Positions 8,653 to 16,995 of a stretch of DNA of 47,816 nt are shown here, piece by piece. Within the stretch, counting starts at the first letter, position 1. Each line of letters starts with the position of its first letter. The notes under the pieces are model-generated. The model did no database searches, was not told the DNA's origin, and worked only from the letters and a program-made list of their open reading frames with translations. This DNA comes from Candidatus Aenigmarchaeum subterraneum SCGC AAA011-O16 (GTDB lineage Archaea > Aenigmatarchaeota > Aenigmatarchaeia > Aenigmatarchaeales > Aenigmatarchaeaceae): positions 1 through 47,816 of the forward strand of contig ASMQ01000002.1 of assembly GCA_000405245.1 (NCBI GenBank), read 5' to 3'. The translations under genes were made by a program, and so were the position numbers.

Positions 8653-9597
8653 TTAAAACCAGCCAACCTGCAGTAGGATAAGAAGTGTTGCAAAACCAAC
8701 AGAAGTCATGATGACACTGTGTTTGAAACCAGCTAAAACAGAATTCTCTCCTATCTGTCCTGCTACCAGACCTGAAAATATTCCTTGGACTATGACCATT
8801 AAAAGGAAAAGTGCTCGGTAATAGCAGGTTGTTCCGCTACCCAAGAAGAACAATTGACAAGTCCCAAGAAATGTTGTACAGGATATGCAAAAGAAATTCG
8901 AGCTCAGAGAGCAGGTTGCACAAGGATCTTGAAAACTGAGGATGCCTCCTAAAGCCGATGTTTGTGCATTTAATTGTAACATAGGGATCAAAGTCCGAGA
9001 AAGGCCTATGACTATCCCGATGAAAATAAAGTATATTGCATACATGACCATGACATGCTGATAAGTAATTGTCTTACGGTCCTTTTCCGCTTCTCTTATC
9101 GCAACAATATCAGCCGCAGTCGACTCCATGGTTCTCACAATGTCTCCGCCGGAGTTGTAAGCTTCATTTATAATTCTCATGACCCTTCTTACCATGTCAG
9201 ATTTGTACATTCTCTTTGAAAACTTGTCTAAAGCCTCTTGAACAGGAATTCCCCAAGAAATCTGGTCGTTAATTTTTTTCAATTCTATCGAGAGCTTTCC
9301 GTAATCAGTTCTGCCAACAGTCTTTAGAGCTTCGGGTAAAGACAAGCCTGTTTTTGCTGCCTCTGATAGATCAAGGAGGAAAGCAGGCAACTGCTCTTCG
9401 ATGGCTCTTACTTGCTGGTATTCCAAATAGGAGAGAAGAATGTAAGGCAGTGTCCCCACAAGAACGCCAAGAATTATTACATTTCCTACAAGAGCTGCGT
9501 TGCCCCAAAACACAATTGTTCCTATAAATATTATTATTGCAGCTGCAATAGGAGGAATCTGCTTTAATTTTATTTCTTTTATTGAAGGTATTTTCAT
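8653..9597 (-). CDS. Type II secretion F-domain platform protein (TadC/FlaJ-like), with Cys-rich loop
   Basis: This 314-residue inner-membrane platform protein has a T2SSF domain. Residues 67-165 form the cytoplasmic helical bundle (LPAFLLDLSEAAKTGLSLPEAL, then SGGDIVRTMESTAADI), flanked by membrane helices near 17-56 and 180-205. Residues 220-260, just before the last pair of membrane helices, hold six cysteines at 226, 229, 237, 240, 247 and 258, with a CxxC-x7-CxxC core. That is unusual for this family. The next gene upstream is a second T2SSF protein. Together they may equal one FlaJ-type protein, which has two such domains. Confidence 0.85.
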   Translation of the reverse strand: MKIPSIKEIKLKQIPPIAAAIIIFIGTIVFWGNAALVGNVIILGVLVGTLPYILLSYLEYQQVRAIEEQLPAFLLDLSEAAKTGLSLPEALKTVGRTDYGKLSIELKKINDQISWGIPVQEALDKFSKRMYKSDMVRRVMRIINEAYNSGGDIVRTMESTAADIVAIREAEKDRKTITYQHVMVMYAIYFIFIGIVIGLSRTLIPMLQLNAQTSALGGILSFQDPCATCSLSSNFFCISCTTFLGTCQLFFLGSGTTCYYRALFLLMVIVQGIFSGLVAGQIGENSVLAGFKHSVIMTSVGFATLLILLQVGWF

Positions 9598-9601
9598 GTC
9601 A

Positions 9602-10486
9602 TCAACCTGTTGGCGATAAAGACTTCAAGAGGAATATGAAACCTACTGAAACGAACGGCAGGACAACGAACACGACAAGGAATTGCAAAAAGTTTAAAAA
9701 CAGGGTCAGCTCTCCGCCGCTGAAAATGCTCATCAGAGCGCTCATTATGACAAAAAATATCGAGCCTACAAGGACTACAGTCAAATAAATCTCAATCAAA
9801 AGGGAAAGAGTCTGCGAAAACTGTTCTAGTCTTCTTCTATTCTCTTGCAAAAATAATCGTGATTTGTCATGCAGATAATCGCTGAGATTACCTCCTGTAG
9901 ATATCACAGTGTCCAAGCCCCACAGTAATTCTTTTAAATCCGGAGAAGGAGTTCGCGCCGCAGTCTTCCTTATCGAGCCGATCAAGTCCATTCCAAAAGC
10001 TTCAATATCTCTTACGATCTTTTCAGACTCTTTCGATATCTCCCCATATTCCTTGAACTGCGAAAGAACCTTGAACATCGTTATTGGTGAAGATCCAGAA
10101 GATGCAACCGTCGCCATGTAAGTTGTTGCAAAAGGTAAAGCATCCTCAATATTTTTCTTTCTTCTGTTCGAAACAACGGAAGGATACGTATAAAACATGA
10201 AAAACACACCCAGTAAAAGGAATATCGTCACAGTCAAGGAGAAGAGGAAAGCTAATGCGGCAGTCTTGAAAACTAGAGAAGTTATGATTACGATTATTGG
10301 AAACTCGATTGCAAACACCAAAAGCAGAGCGAAGAATGTTACATAGACATACTCTGTCAAACTTACATTCAGGTTAGACCTTACTAAGTCGTTTTTTATA
10401 TTTTCAAAGTAAGGAACATAAGGCTCCAGACTTCCTTTGAAGAATTTGAATGACAAGTCCTTGAAAGTATCCCACAACAGCGACAT
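9602..10486 (-). CDS. Type II secretion F-domain platform protein (TadB/FlaJ-like)
   Basis: At 294 residues, this is the other membrane platform subunit. Membrane helices lie near residues 45-68 and 75-105. A cytoplasmic T2SSF bundle follows (DALPFATTYMATVASSGSSPITMF and GNLSDYLHDKSR), and the C-terminus has two long helices from about 225 to 290. It is four bases upstream of the TadC-like gene. Platform proteins couple the cytoplasmic ATPase to pilin extraction or insertion. The pair is more like the bacterial Tad arrangement (TadB plus TadC) than the single archaellum FlaJ. Confidence 0.85.
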   Translation of the reverse strand: MSLLWDTFKDLSFKFFKGSLEPYVPYFENIKNDLVRSNLNVSLTEYVYVTFFALLLVFAIEFPIIVIITSLVFKTAALAFLFSLTVTIFLLLGVFFMFYTYPSVVSNRRKKNIEDALPFATTYMATVASSGSSPITMFKVLSQFKEYGEISKESEKIVRDIEAFGMDLIGSIRKTAARTPSPDLKELLWGLDTVISTGGNLSDYLHDKSRLFLQENRRRLEQFSQTLSLLIEIYLTVVLVGSIFFVIMSALMSIFSGGELTLFLNFLQFLVVFVVLPFVSVGFIFLLKSLSPTG

Positions 10487-10520
10487 ATTTATAATATCTT
10501 ATCTCTACTTAAAAAACCTT

Positions 10521-12305
10521 CTAAATAGAAGCGAGCAAATCTTCAGGTCTGCTGTAATAAATCTTTATGACTCTAGCCACATCTCTATAATCGTCAATTC
10601 CTCTGTCGGCCATCCAATTCAGCACCTTCATTCTCTGGGCAATTTCTCTCTGCAGGAACTCTTTGCTTATTCCATACTGTTTCGATATCTTTTCTAAGAC
10701 TATCGAAGGGTTAGGGGTGCGGAAAGTATCAGTTACAGGATCCCATCTGAAAATTTCATTGACTATTGGGAAGTTCCTAACTCTATCAAAGCCTACAATT
10801 TCATAAATGCTGTTGACTCTTCTAACATATGTGTTCCCGTATTTTATTCTGACAAGGAAAACCACAATATCCAATGCTTCAATAAGATTTGCTGGAAGAC
10901 TTATTGGCGGGGTGGTCAATCTGTCGACCAACCTCTCCATCGAGTCTGCGTGTATTGTAGACATAGAAGCATGACCTGTCGCTATCTGTTGAAATAGAAC
11001 ATATGTCTCTCTCCCTCTTACCTCTCCGACAATCAAATAATCAGGCCGTTGTCTCAGACTCTCTCTTAAAAGATCAAAGAGGTCAACCTCCCCTAGCTTT
11101 TTGCCTTCAACCTCAGTTATCGGTTGTCTAGCTACCTGCGGAATCCAATGCGGGTGTGGTAGTCTGAGCTCCGGAGTATCTTCAATTGTGACAACCTTCA
11201 ATTCAGGTTTAATGAATAATGATAAGGCGTTAAGCATGGAAGTTTTTCCTGTAGCAACCCCTCCTGTTATCAAAATAGATCTTCCGTACTCTGTCGCTAC
11301 CCACAAGAACGCTGCAATTTTTGCATCAATTGTTTTGAATTTTAAGAGATGCATAGGAGTGAGTGGTTCTTCTGTGAATTTTCTTATTGTAAAATTGCTA
11401 CCCTTAGCCGCTATATCTGTTCCTAGTGTTGCTTGGAGTCTGCTTCCGTCTGGAAGGGAAGCTCCTATCAAAGGCTGTGCTACTGAAATGGTTTTTCCGC
11501 ATCTCTGTGCAAGTTTGTGCACAAAAGTATCAACCTCTTCAGCGCTATCGAACATGATATTCGTTTTGACGCTTCCGATTGTCGGTTCTCTATGATAAAT
11601 GTAAATTGGTATTCCAATGCCGTCGCATGATATGTCCTCTATCTCACCATCCTGCATAAAAGGCTCTATCTTTCCAAAGCCTATGAAATCCCTTTCAACA
11701 TAGTAAAGAAGTTGATCCTGTTTCTCCTGTGGCAAATATTTTGCCATCAGTGCTACCATTTCTTGAAATCTTTTCTTCAAGTAATCTTTTGCTTCTTCCT
11801 TTCGTAATGTATTGAAATCGATATCTAGTTTTTCTACGAGAGAAGCCTTAATTTTATTCAAAAAATCCTTTTCTTCCTGCGTCAATTCCGGTTCTATGAC
11901 ATAATAGACCAAAGCGTTGTCAGCCTTGCTCCACTTTATGTTAGCGGCAGCGAACGGAGTTCGGGATTTTTTTGGGATTAAAGGATAGAGAATATTTACT
12001 CCAGAGAGATCCACTTCTTCAGGTTTCTTTCCAGCAAAAACAACCCTTTCAGTCATCGAGATGCCACCTTTCTTTTCTGCCTCTTCCGGAGGCTGTCTAC
12101 TATATCCCACTATATTTCTAGTTTCAATTTCTATTGGCACTTTTCCTGGACCGATTATTTCTATAGGTATTTTTGAAGGCAGACCTCCAACAGAAACCCC
12201 TGCCCCCCCTTTATGTAAGTTTCTATAGCCCTCAATGGCTTTTCTAACAACTTTATTCAAATTTACTTCTTTTACTGGTTTCTTCAGCTTGATGTTAATC
12301 ATCAT
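10521..12305 (-). CDS. Type IV pilus/secretion ATPase (GspE/FlaI/TadA-like)
   Basis: This is a 594-residue motor ATPase. Walker A is GGVATGKTS (348-356), the Asp box is VVTIEDTPELRLPH, the Walker B region is LIVGEVRGRE (about 424-432) and the His box is GHASMSTIHADS (444-455). About 200 N-terminal residues come before the core; the first 130 are poorly conserved and rich in Gly, Lys and Pro, perhaps an adaptor to the platform. It powers pilus assembly or secretion. Its start overlaps the upstream pilin-like gene by four bases. Whether the system extends pili, retracts them or secretes cannot be read here. Confidence 0.93.
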   Translation of the reverse strand: MMINIKLKKPVKEVNLNKVVRKAIEGYRNLHKGGAGVSVGGLPSKIPIEIIGPGKVPIEIETRNIVGYSRQPPEEAEKKGGISMTERVVFAGKKPEEVDLSGVNILYPLIPKKSRTPFAAANIKWSKADNALVYYVIEPELTQEEKDFLNKIKASLVEKLDIDFNTLRKEEAKDYLKKRFQEMVALMAKYLPQEKQDQLLYYVERDFIGFGKIEPFMQDGEIEDISCDGIGIPIYIYHREPTIGSVKTNIMFDSAEEVDTFVHKLAQRCGKTISVAQPLIGASLPDGSRLQATLGTDIAAKGSNFTIRKFTEEPLTPMHLLKFKTIDAKIAAFLWVATEYGRSILITGGVATGKTSMLNALSLFIKPELKVVTIEDTPELRLPHPHWIPQVARQPITEVEGKKLGEVDLFDLLRESLRQRPDYLIVGEVRGRETYVLFQQIATGHASMSTIHADSMERLVDRLTTPPISLPANLIEALDIVVFLVRIKYGNTYVRRVNSIYEIVGFDRVRNFPIVNEIFRWDPVTDTFRTPNPSIVLEKISKQYGISKEFLQREIAQRMKVLNWMADRGIDDYRDVARVIKIYYSRPEDLLASI

Positions 12306-12721
12306 TTCAGCTCCACTAAGCTTCCATCGCTAATTATTTGAACCGCTCCTTTACCGCTATATAATATATTTTTTTCAATAGTATTAATACCATACAGACT
12401 CAAAACTGCTCCGATGCTTCTGTCCTCTGTGCAATTCAGATTCAGATTCTTCAGATCAACACGTATTTCATATGTGCATCCAGATGCAGAAGTCGGTACG
12501 GATAACTCGTAAGTTATATAACTTCTCGTGGTATTAGAAATTTCAAAAATGTTCACTACATTACCTCTTATTGTTTCTCCGGTTTTGTAAAGCTGGCTTT
12601 CTATAGCCCTGTTTCTTAATCCAGAGTTTATGCTGACAAAAGAAAAGTAAACCATGATGACAAGAGCGATTCCTATTGCAAAGAAAAGCATCTGTTCGAT
12701 CGCTAGATACTGACCCTTCAC
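12302..12721 (-). CDS. Pilin-like protein
   Basis: The 139-residue protein begins MKGQYLAIEQMLFFAIGIALVIMVYFSF: a KG processing site, a Glu seven residues into the presumed mature protein, and a single hydrophobic helix, as expected of an archaeal pilin or pseudopilin. Two cysteines (GCTYEIRV and NCTEDRS) may pair outside the cell. Both ends overlap neighbours by four bases (ATGA type), so it is translated with the ATPase. Short and without repeats, it is more likely a minor pilin than the main fibre subunit. Confidence 0.72.
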   Translation of the reverse strand: MKGQYLAIEQMLFFAIGIALVIMVYFSFVSINSGLRNRAIESQLYKTGETIRGNVVNIFEISNTTRSYITYELSVPTSASGCTYEIRVDLKNLNLNCTEDRSIGAVLSLYGINTIEKNILYSGKGAVQIISDGSLVELK

Positions 12722-13236
12722 TGAAAATTCACCTCAACATCTATCACTGTTACCCCATTTATTGTTCTCACCGAACCCTTTCTTATTTTCACCAGGTTTG
12801 GCTTGGCAATTTTCGGTCCTGTAGTTGTCAAGTTTATCAAAAAAGCCTCTTGTGGATAGGTTAGTTGAACTCTTAATGTATTTACATCTAAAATCTCCCT
12901 TATCACTGAAGTATCAACAGAAATATTTACCCAATAGTGTGGAAGCGGAGCTCCTACCTGGCTCCTGATTTCTATTGTTTGCGAATTCATTAATTCAATC
13001 ACAGAGTCCAATCCAAAACCTATAGAGTCATCGCCGCCGAATTTTACAATCCTTTGAATTTTCGAATCAAGACTTCTCATAAAATTCTCCATGCCTGTTA
13101 CTTTCTCTGTATCCACATTTTGCTCGAAAATACCTCTCCCCCATATCGAAGCCGAAATAAAAAGAATGACTCCAATCAAAAATACTAGAAGGAAAACGAC
13201 TATTTCCGATTGTCCCTTTCCAAAAATAGGTCTCAT
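12718..13236 (-). CDS. Pilin-like protein
   Basis: The 172-residue protein starts MRPIFGKGQSEIVVFLLVFLIGVILFI. KGQSE is a good prepilin peptidase site, followed by one hydrophobic helix. The remainder is beta-rich and without cysteines. It overlaps the next gene by four bases. It shares the KGQ opening with the 139-residue protein but little else, which suggests distinct minor pilins rather than recent duplicates. Confidence 0.72.
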   Translation of the reverse strand: MRPIFGKGQSEIVVFLLVFLIGVILFISASIWGRGIFEQNVDTEKVTGMENFMRSLDSKIQRIVKFGGDDSIGFGLDSVIELMNSQTIEIRSQVGAPLPHYWVNISVDTSVIREILDVNTLRVQLTYPQEAFLINLTTTGPKIAKPNLVKIRKGSVRTINGVTVIDVEVNFQ

Positions 13237-13267
13237 TAATAGTAATTCTTTAGAACTATATTTATCT

Positions 13268-13699
13268 TTAACAAGATACTGTTACTACCTGAGCAACGCC
13301 TGCCTGCAAAGTTATTTTCAGATTTGCATTGCAGTCTGCAGAAGTTCCTGTCACATTGAAGCTCGCAAGTTCATCTTGATTAATGGTTAGTCTAGTGTAA
13401 CCTGAGCTTGTTCTTGAAACATCATTGACATATGCCGCAGCCTTTGTTGTGTCTATTATTTGAGTTCCAGTGTTTCTTACGCTCACAAAGATAGCATTAT
13501 TTCCAGTAGCATTGAATTTTGCAGTCTCTATTGTGAATTTGGTTGCAATTGCAGCTGCAGTTCCGGTTGTTGCCTCACCTGCTCCTGTTGTTATTTGTTG
13601 AAAGATGCTTGTAAACCAAACATAAGCTGTTGCTGCTAGTGCAACTGTTATCATTAATATCAAAACAATGGCAATGATGGTCGATACTCCTTTCATCAT
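13268..13699 (-). CDS. Probable major archaeal pilin
   Basis: This 143-residue protein opens MMKGVSTIIAIVLILMITVALAATAYVW, the classic archaeal pilin/archaellin N-terminus with cleavage expected between Gly4 and Val5. The mature part is rich in Ala, Thr and Gly, and low in charge, like fibre-forming pilins. Two cysteines near the C-terminus (DCNAN and the terminal SC) may form a disulfide. Of the five pilin-like proteins in the cluster this is the best candidate for the main subunit. No prepilin peptidase gene is in the window. Confidence 0.78.
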   Translation of the reverse strand: MMKGVSTIIAIVLILMITVALAATAYVWFTSIFQQITTGAGEATTGTAAAIATKFTIETAKFNATGNNAIFVSVRNTGTQIIDTTKAAAYVNDVSRTSSGYTRLTINQDELASFNVTGTSADCNANLKITLQAGVAQVVTVSC

Positions 13700-13923
13700 C
13701 TCCTACCTCCTCTTTCAGTCAATGCCTCGTATATTCTTATTAGAACATTCGCTATATAAAGTTGAGTCGCCAGCAAAACTATCATTAAGATGTTTGAGAA
13801 GATTTGAGCTTGCGTTGAAATGTCCCTTTGGGTAATAAAAATGGATATCACAATCATAGCTATGATAAAAAGAATGATTTGAGTAGCTATGGTTCCTATA
13901 TGCACGACTTCTTTAAACATCAT
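13696..13923 (-). CDS. Small two-helix membrane protein of the pilus cluster
   Basis: The 75-residue protein has two membrane helices (about 10-31 and 41-62) joined by a short polar loop TQRDISTQAQ. No family is recognised. It overlaps the pilin gene by four bases and follows the coiled-coil gene by two, so its product is made with the pilus parts. A role in anchoring the coiled-coil protein or the machine at the membrane is plausible but unproved. Confidence 0.6.
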   Translation of the reverse strand: MMFKEVVHIGTIATQIILFIIAMIVISIFITQRDISTQAQIFSNILMIVLLATQLYIANVLIRIYEALTERGGRR

Positions 13924-13925
13924 AT

Positions 13926-14438
13926 TTATTCCCTCTTTAGCCTCAGACCAGGATATTGTGAAAGTAGTGAGGAAACAGGTGTTCCGGACCTAACTTTTCT
14001 GGTTAGGTTGTCTATAGCTTCTAAAATAGCTTGGTTGTTTTCTATCAGTTTTTGATTTTGATCTACGAGTTTTGTCAACTGGTCTGCCATAGGCTTGAAA
14101 GCTTCAGGTCCTGGAGATGTTATCTCATCTCTGCCTGCCGCCTCGACTAAATTAAGGAAATTTTTCATTGCACTTATCATATCATCAATCTTTGGAGGCA
14201 GTCTACTTAATTCATTTCTCAAACCTGCATTCGAAGCTATCACTTCATTGACTATTTTTTGATTGCTCTTTATTAATTCAACTACCTGCGTTATTAAACC
14301 TTGCAGTTGCGGTATAGAACCAGCCCTTTCCAGGTCACCCATTCTTTTTTCTAGTCTTCTGACAGGTGTGATTGGAATGACTTCGTAATCGTCTTTAGAA
14401 CCCTCAGTCACTTCGTATTCGTCTTCCTCTTTTGGCAT
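13926..14438 (-). CDS. Coiled-coil protein at the head of the pilus operon
   Basis: The 170-residue protein has an acidic N-terminus (MPKEEDEYEVTEGSKDDYEV). Long helical stretches with heptad-like spacing follow (LQGLITQVVELIKSNQKIV, MADQLTKLVDQNQKLIEN), and the C-terminus is basic. There is no membrane helix. The pattern recalls archaeal FlaC/FlaD/E-type accessory proteins, which are also coiled-coil and sit at the head of archaellum operons, but I see no clear motif to confirm it. A TATA-like sequence at 14458-14470 puts the operon start directly before this gene. Confidence 0.6.
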   Translation of the reverse strand: MPKEEDEYEVTEGSKDDYEVIPITPVRRLEKRMGDLERAGSIPQLQGLITQVVELIKSNQKIVNEVIASNAGLRNELSRLPPKIDDMISAMKNFLNLVEAAGRDEITSPGPEAFKPMADQLTKLVDQNQKLIENNQAILEAIDNLTRKVRSGTPVSSLLSQYPGLRLKRE

Positions 14439-14457
14439 GGTTAGAATTTATTTATCT

Positions 14458-14470
14458 TGATATATAAATC
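14458..14470 (-). promoter_or_regulatory. TATA box of the pilus-translation operon
   Basis: The minus strand reads GATTTATATATCA, 20-32 bases before the ATG at 14438. It sits in the 34-base gap after the thermosome stop. Because the genes down to 2103 are nearly contiguous, this may drive a very long message, although internal promoters are likely. Confidence 0.5.
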
Positions 14471-14472
14471 TT

Positions 14473-16125
14473 TCAAAATTCCTCTTCTCCGCCATGTCCA
14501 CCAGGCATCTTTGGGCCTGCTCCGCCACCACTTAGTTTTGAAGCAGCAATTATGTCATCTATCCTCAAAATCATTTCTGCAGCTTCTGCAGCAGACTTTA
14601 TGGCCTGCGTTTTGATTTTTAGAGGCTCTACGACTCCCTGTTTTCTCATATCAACAATCTTCCCGGAGTAAACATCCACCCCGTAAGTCGTTTTGCCTTC
14701 ATCATGCGCTGACCTAAGTTCAACAAGAATGTCAATCGGATCCAATCCTGCATTCTCCGCCAAAGTTCTTGGGACAATCTCAATAGCATCAGCAAAAGCT
14801 AAGATAGCCAACTGCTCTCTTCCTGAATATGATTGTGCAAAATCTCTGAGGCCTTTAGCCACAGCAGCCTCCGGAGCACCACCACCTGCTACAATCTTTC
14901 CGACCTCCAAAGCAGAGGCAACGCCTCCAATGGCATCTTCCATAGCTCTCTCGACTTCTTCAACAACATGCTCTGTTCCACCCCTTATCAAAATAGAAAC
15001 GGCCTTTGGGTCTTTACATTCCCTTACAAAAATCATTTCCTCTCCGGCAATTTTCCTCTCCTCGACAACACCTGCGAATCCTAAGTCATCCTTTTCTAAA
15101 TCAGCAACATTTGTGACCACAGTTGCCCCTGTAGCTTTCGCCAATTTGCCCATATCAGATTTCTTAACCCTTCTTGCAGCCAAAACACCTTTCTTTGCAA
15201 GATAGTGTTGTGCAACATCATCAATTCCTTTTTGGCATAAAAGAACACTGCAACCAGATTGTGCAACTTTATCAACCATGTCTTTCAACATTTTCTCTTC
15301 TTGGTCCAAGAAGGATTTCAATTGATCCGGGGATGTTATTTGTATCTGAGCATCAGTTTCTGTCTTTTCGATTTCTAAAGAAGCGTCTAACAAAGCAATC
15401 CTTGCATTTTTAATCATCTTTGGCATTCCTGGGTGAACAACTTCCTTATCAATAATGATTCCTCTTATCAATTCCGTATCTTCTGCAGAACCGCCTTGTT
15501 TCTTCTCAAGTTTTACGTTATCAGTATCAATTTCGATTTTTCCATTAACCTCTTCCATCACAGTTCTGACAGCATCAACTGCTACTTTTGCTAAATGATC
15601 TGAAGCTCTTTCAGAAGATTTTCCTGTCATTGCAGTTATTGCGATTCTATTCAGAAGCTCTATATCTTTTGGAGTGATTTTTTCAGCTATATGTTCTAAA
15701 ATAGTCAATGCCTTTTCTTTTGCATATTTATAACCTTTTGTTATAACAGTAGGATGAATTTCCTGATCTAAAAGTCCTTCAGCCCTTTTCAAAAGCTCTC
15801 CAGCAAGTATTGCAGCTGTTGTTGTACCATCGCCAACTTCTTCATCCTGCGTTTTAGCGACTTCAACAAGCATTTTTGCTGCAGGATGTTCTATCTGCAT
15901 TTCCTCAAGAATCGTGACACCGTCATTCGTTATGACAATATCGCCCATAGAATCAACAAGCATCTTATCCATGCCTTTCGGACCTAAGGTTGTTCTAACA
16001 GCATCAGAAACAAGTTTTGCAGCAGCAATATTGTTGTGCTGTGCATCTTTTCCGATAGTTCTCAACGTTCCTTCAGGTAAAATAAATATAGGTTGCCCAC
16101 CAAATTGTCCAGTTCCATTACTCAT
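14473..16125 (-). CDS. ths: Thermosome (group II chaperonin) subunit
   Basis: This 550-residue protein is a full-length archaeal chaperonin. The equatorial ATP site shows [28 protein letters not shown] and [22 protein letters not shown] and the later [13 protein letters not shown] block also match. The C-terminus ends in a Gly-rich tail closing with GGEEEF, which points into the cavity. It folds proteins in the cytoplasm as an eight- or nine-fold double ring. On the minus strand an SD-like GAGG lies before the ATG and a TATA-like CTTTAAATATAC lies near 16170-16181. Confidence 0.97.
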   Translation of the reverse strand: MSNGTGQFGGQPIFILPEGTLRTIGKDAQHNNIAAAKLVSDAVRTTLGPKGMDKMLVDSMGDIVITNDGVTILEEMQIEHPAAKMLVEVAKTQDEEVGDGTTTAAILAGELLKRAEGLLDQEIHPTVITKGYKYAKEKALTILEHIAEKITPKDIELLNRIAITAMTGKSSERASDHLAKVAVDAVRTVMEEVNGKIEIDTDNVKLEKKQGGSAEDTELIRGIIIDKEVVHPGMPKMIKNARIALLDASLEIEKTETDAQIQITSPDQLKSFLDQEEKMLKDMVDKVAQSGCSVLLCQKGIDDVAQHYLAKKGVLAARRVKKSDMGKLAKATGATVVTNVADLEKDDLGFAGVVEERKIAGEEMIFVRECKDPKAVSILIRGGTEHVVEEVERAMEDAIGGVASALEVGKIVAGGGAPEAAVAKGLRDFAQSYSGREQLAILAFADAIEIVPRTLAENAGLDPIDILVELRSAHDEGKTTYGVDVYSGKIVDMRKQGVVEPLKIKTQAIKSAAEAAEMILRIDDIIAASKLSGGGAGPKMPGGHGGEEEF

Positions 16126-16190
16126 TATATCGCCTCATAACTAGTTGCTAAAAAATATGTGTATGCAAGTATATTTAAAGATATCGGTTT

Positions 16191-16571
16191 TTAATCTAGA
16201 ATTTCTTTCGCTTTTTTGAGATTAGAAACTTTGAATGCCAATTCCGTAGTCCCTTTATCCTTTCCCAAAATGAAAACAGATTCGATATCAACCCCTAAAT
16301 TTGCTAAAGCTCTAGAAACTTTTGCTAGCTCTCCAGATTTGTCTCTCAATCTTGCAGGGACAACTTCAAATTCCTTGAATTTCATTTTTGCTTTTTCCAA
16401 TGCTTCTCTGGCTGCATCTTCATCTTCAGCTATAATTTTAATTATGCCCCAGCCGTCTTTGGCTTCGGTTGCAATAGCTCTAATATTAATTTTTGCTTTG
16501 GCAATGACTTCAGCAACTTCTGCAAGTTTGCCAACCTTATTATCCACTATCACTTCGAATTGTCTCAACAA
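16191..16571 (-). CDS. Tandem ACT-domain protein (copy 2)
   Basis: The 126-residue protein contains two ACT-like units: residues 1-70 (FEVIVDNKVGKLAEVAEVIA, INIRAIATEAKDGWGIIKII) and 71-126 (RLRDKSGELAKVSRALANLGVDIESVFIL). ACT domains bind amino acids or other small effectors. No enzyme domain is attached, so it is a stand-alone sensor or regulator. It lies one base from a paralogue of nearly the same length. The ligand is not known from the sequence. Confidence 0.85.
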   Translation of the reverse strand: MLRQFEVIVDNKVGKLAEVAEVIAKAKINIRAIATEAKDGWGIIKIIAEDEDAAREALEKAKMKFKEFEVVPARLRDKSGELAKVSRALANLGVDIESVFILGKDKGTTELAFKVSNLKKAKEILD

Positions 16572-16572
16572 A

Positions 16573-16956
16573 TCACATTTTAGATTTCAAAACTTCTCTA
16601 GCCTTTTTAAGATCATTAACTTTTAAAGCAACTTCAGTCGTTTTATTCTCTTTATCTTTGTCCAAAATATAAACTGCATCAACATTCACGTTCGCTTTAG
16701 CTAGCTGTCTAGCAACTTTTCCAAGCTCTCCGGGTCTGTCGATTAATCTGACAGGCAAAATTTCTGCCTCATCAAATCTGAAATTATTTTTCTTTAAGAT
16801 GTCGCGTGTCGAATTTTCGTCCTCAGTAACGACTCTTATCACTCCGGAACCGTCGGTTGATATTGCTAGAATATTTATTGCGTTTCTTGCCAATGTTTCA
16901 CAAATATTTGCCAAAGAACCAGGTTTATTTTCTATGTGAACTTCGAAGTGTCTCAT
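16573..16956 (-). CDS. Tandem ACT-domain protein (copy 1)
   Basis: The 127-residue protein is a paralogue of its neighbour: FEVHIENKPGSLANICETLA and INILAISTDGSGVIRVV, then RLIDRPGELGKVARQLAKANVNVDAVYIL. Both halves keep the ACT pattern of beta-strand, Pro/Gly-containing turn (KPGSLA, RPGELG) and helix. The two genes are close enough to be translated together and may form a heteromer. An HTH regulator gene follows upstream on the same strand after 40 bases. Confidence 0.87.
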   Translation of the reverse strand: MRHFEVHIENKPGSLANICETLARNAINILAISTDGSGVIRVVTEDENSTRDILKKNNFRFDEAEILPVRLIDRPGELGKVARQLAKANVNVDAVYILDKDKENKTTEVALKVNDLKKAREVLKSKM

Positions 16957-16995
16957 AAGAATTCTCCTAGAACTACTAATTAAATGGGCTTTAAA

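Noticed and set aside
8653-10486. One FlaJ gene split by a frameshift into two
   Set aside because: Both halves have their own starts, complete T2SSF domains and membrane helices, so two TadB/TadC-like genes are more likely than a broken one.
11101-11595. 164-codon plus-strand open frame inside the secretion ATPase gene
   Set aside because: It is antisense to the Walker A region of a clear ATPase; no promoter or SD sequence supports it.
14693-15205. 170-codon plus-strand open frame inside the thermosome gene
   Set aside because: It is antisense to a highly conserved protein, and its sequence is low-complexity Ser/Ala, typical of a shadow frame.
16216-16626. 136-codon plus-strand open frame over the ACT genes
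   Set aside because: It spans two real ACT genes in antisense and is Ser/Ala-rich without recognisable motifs.
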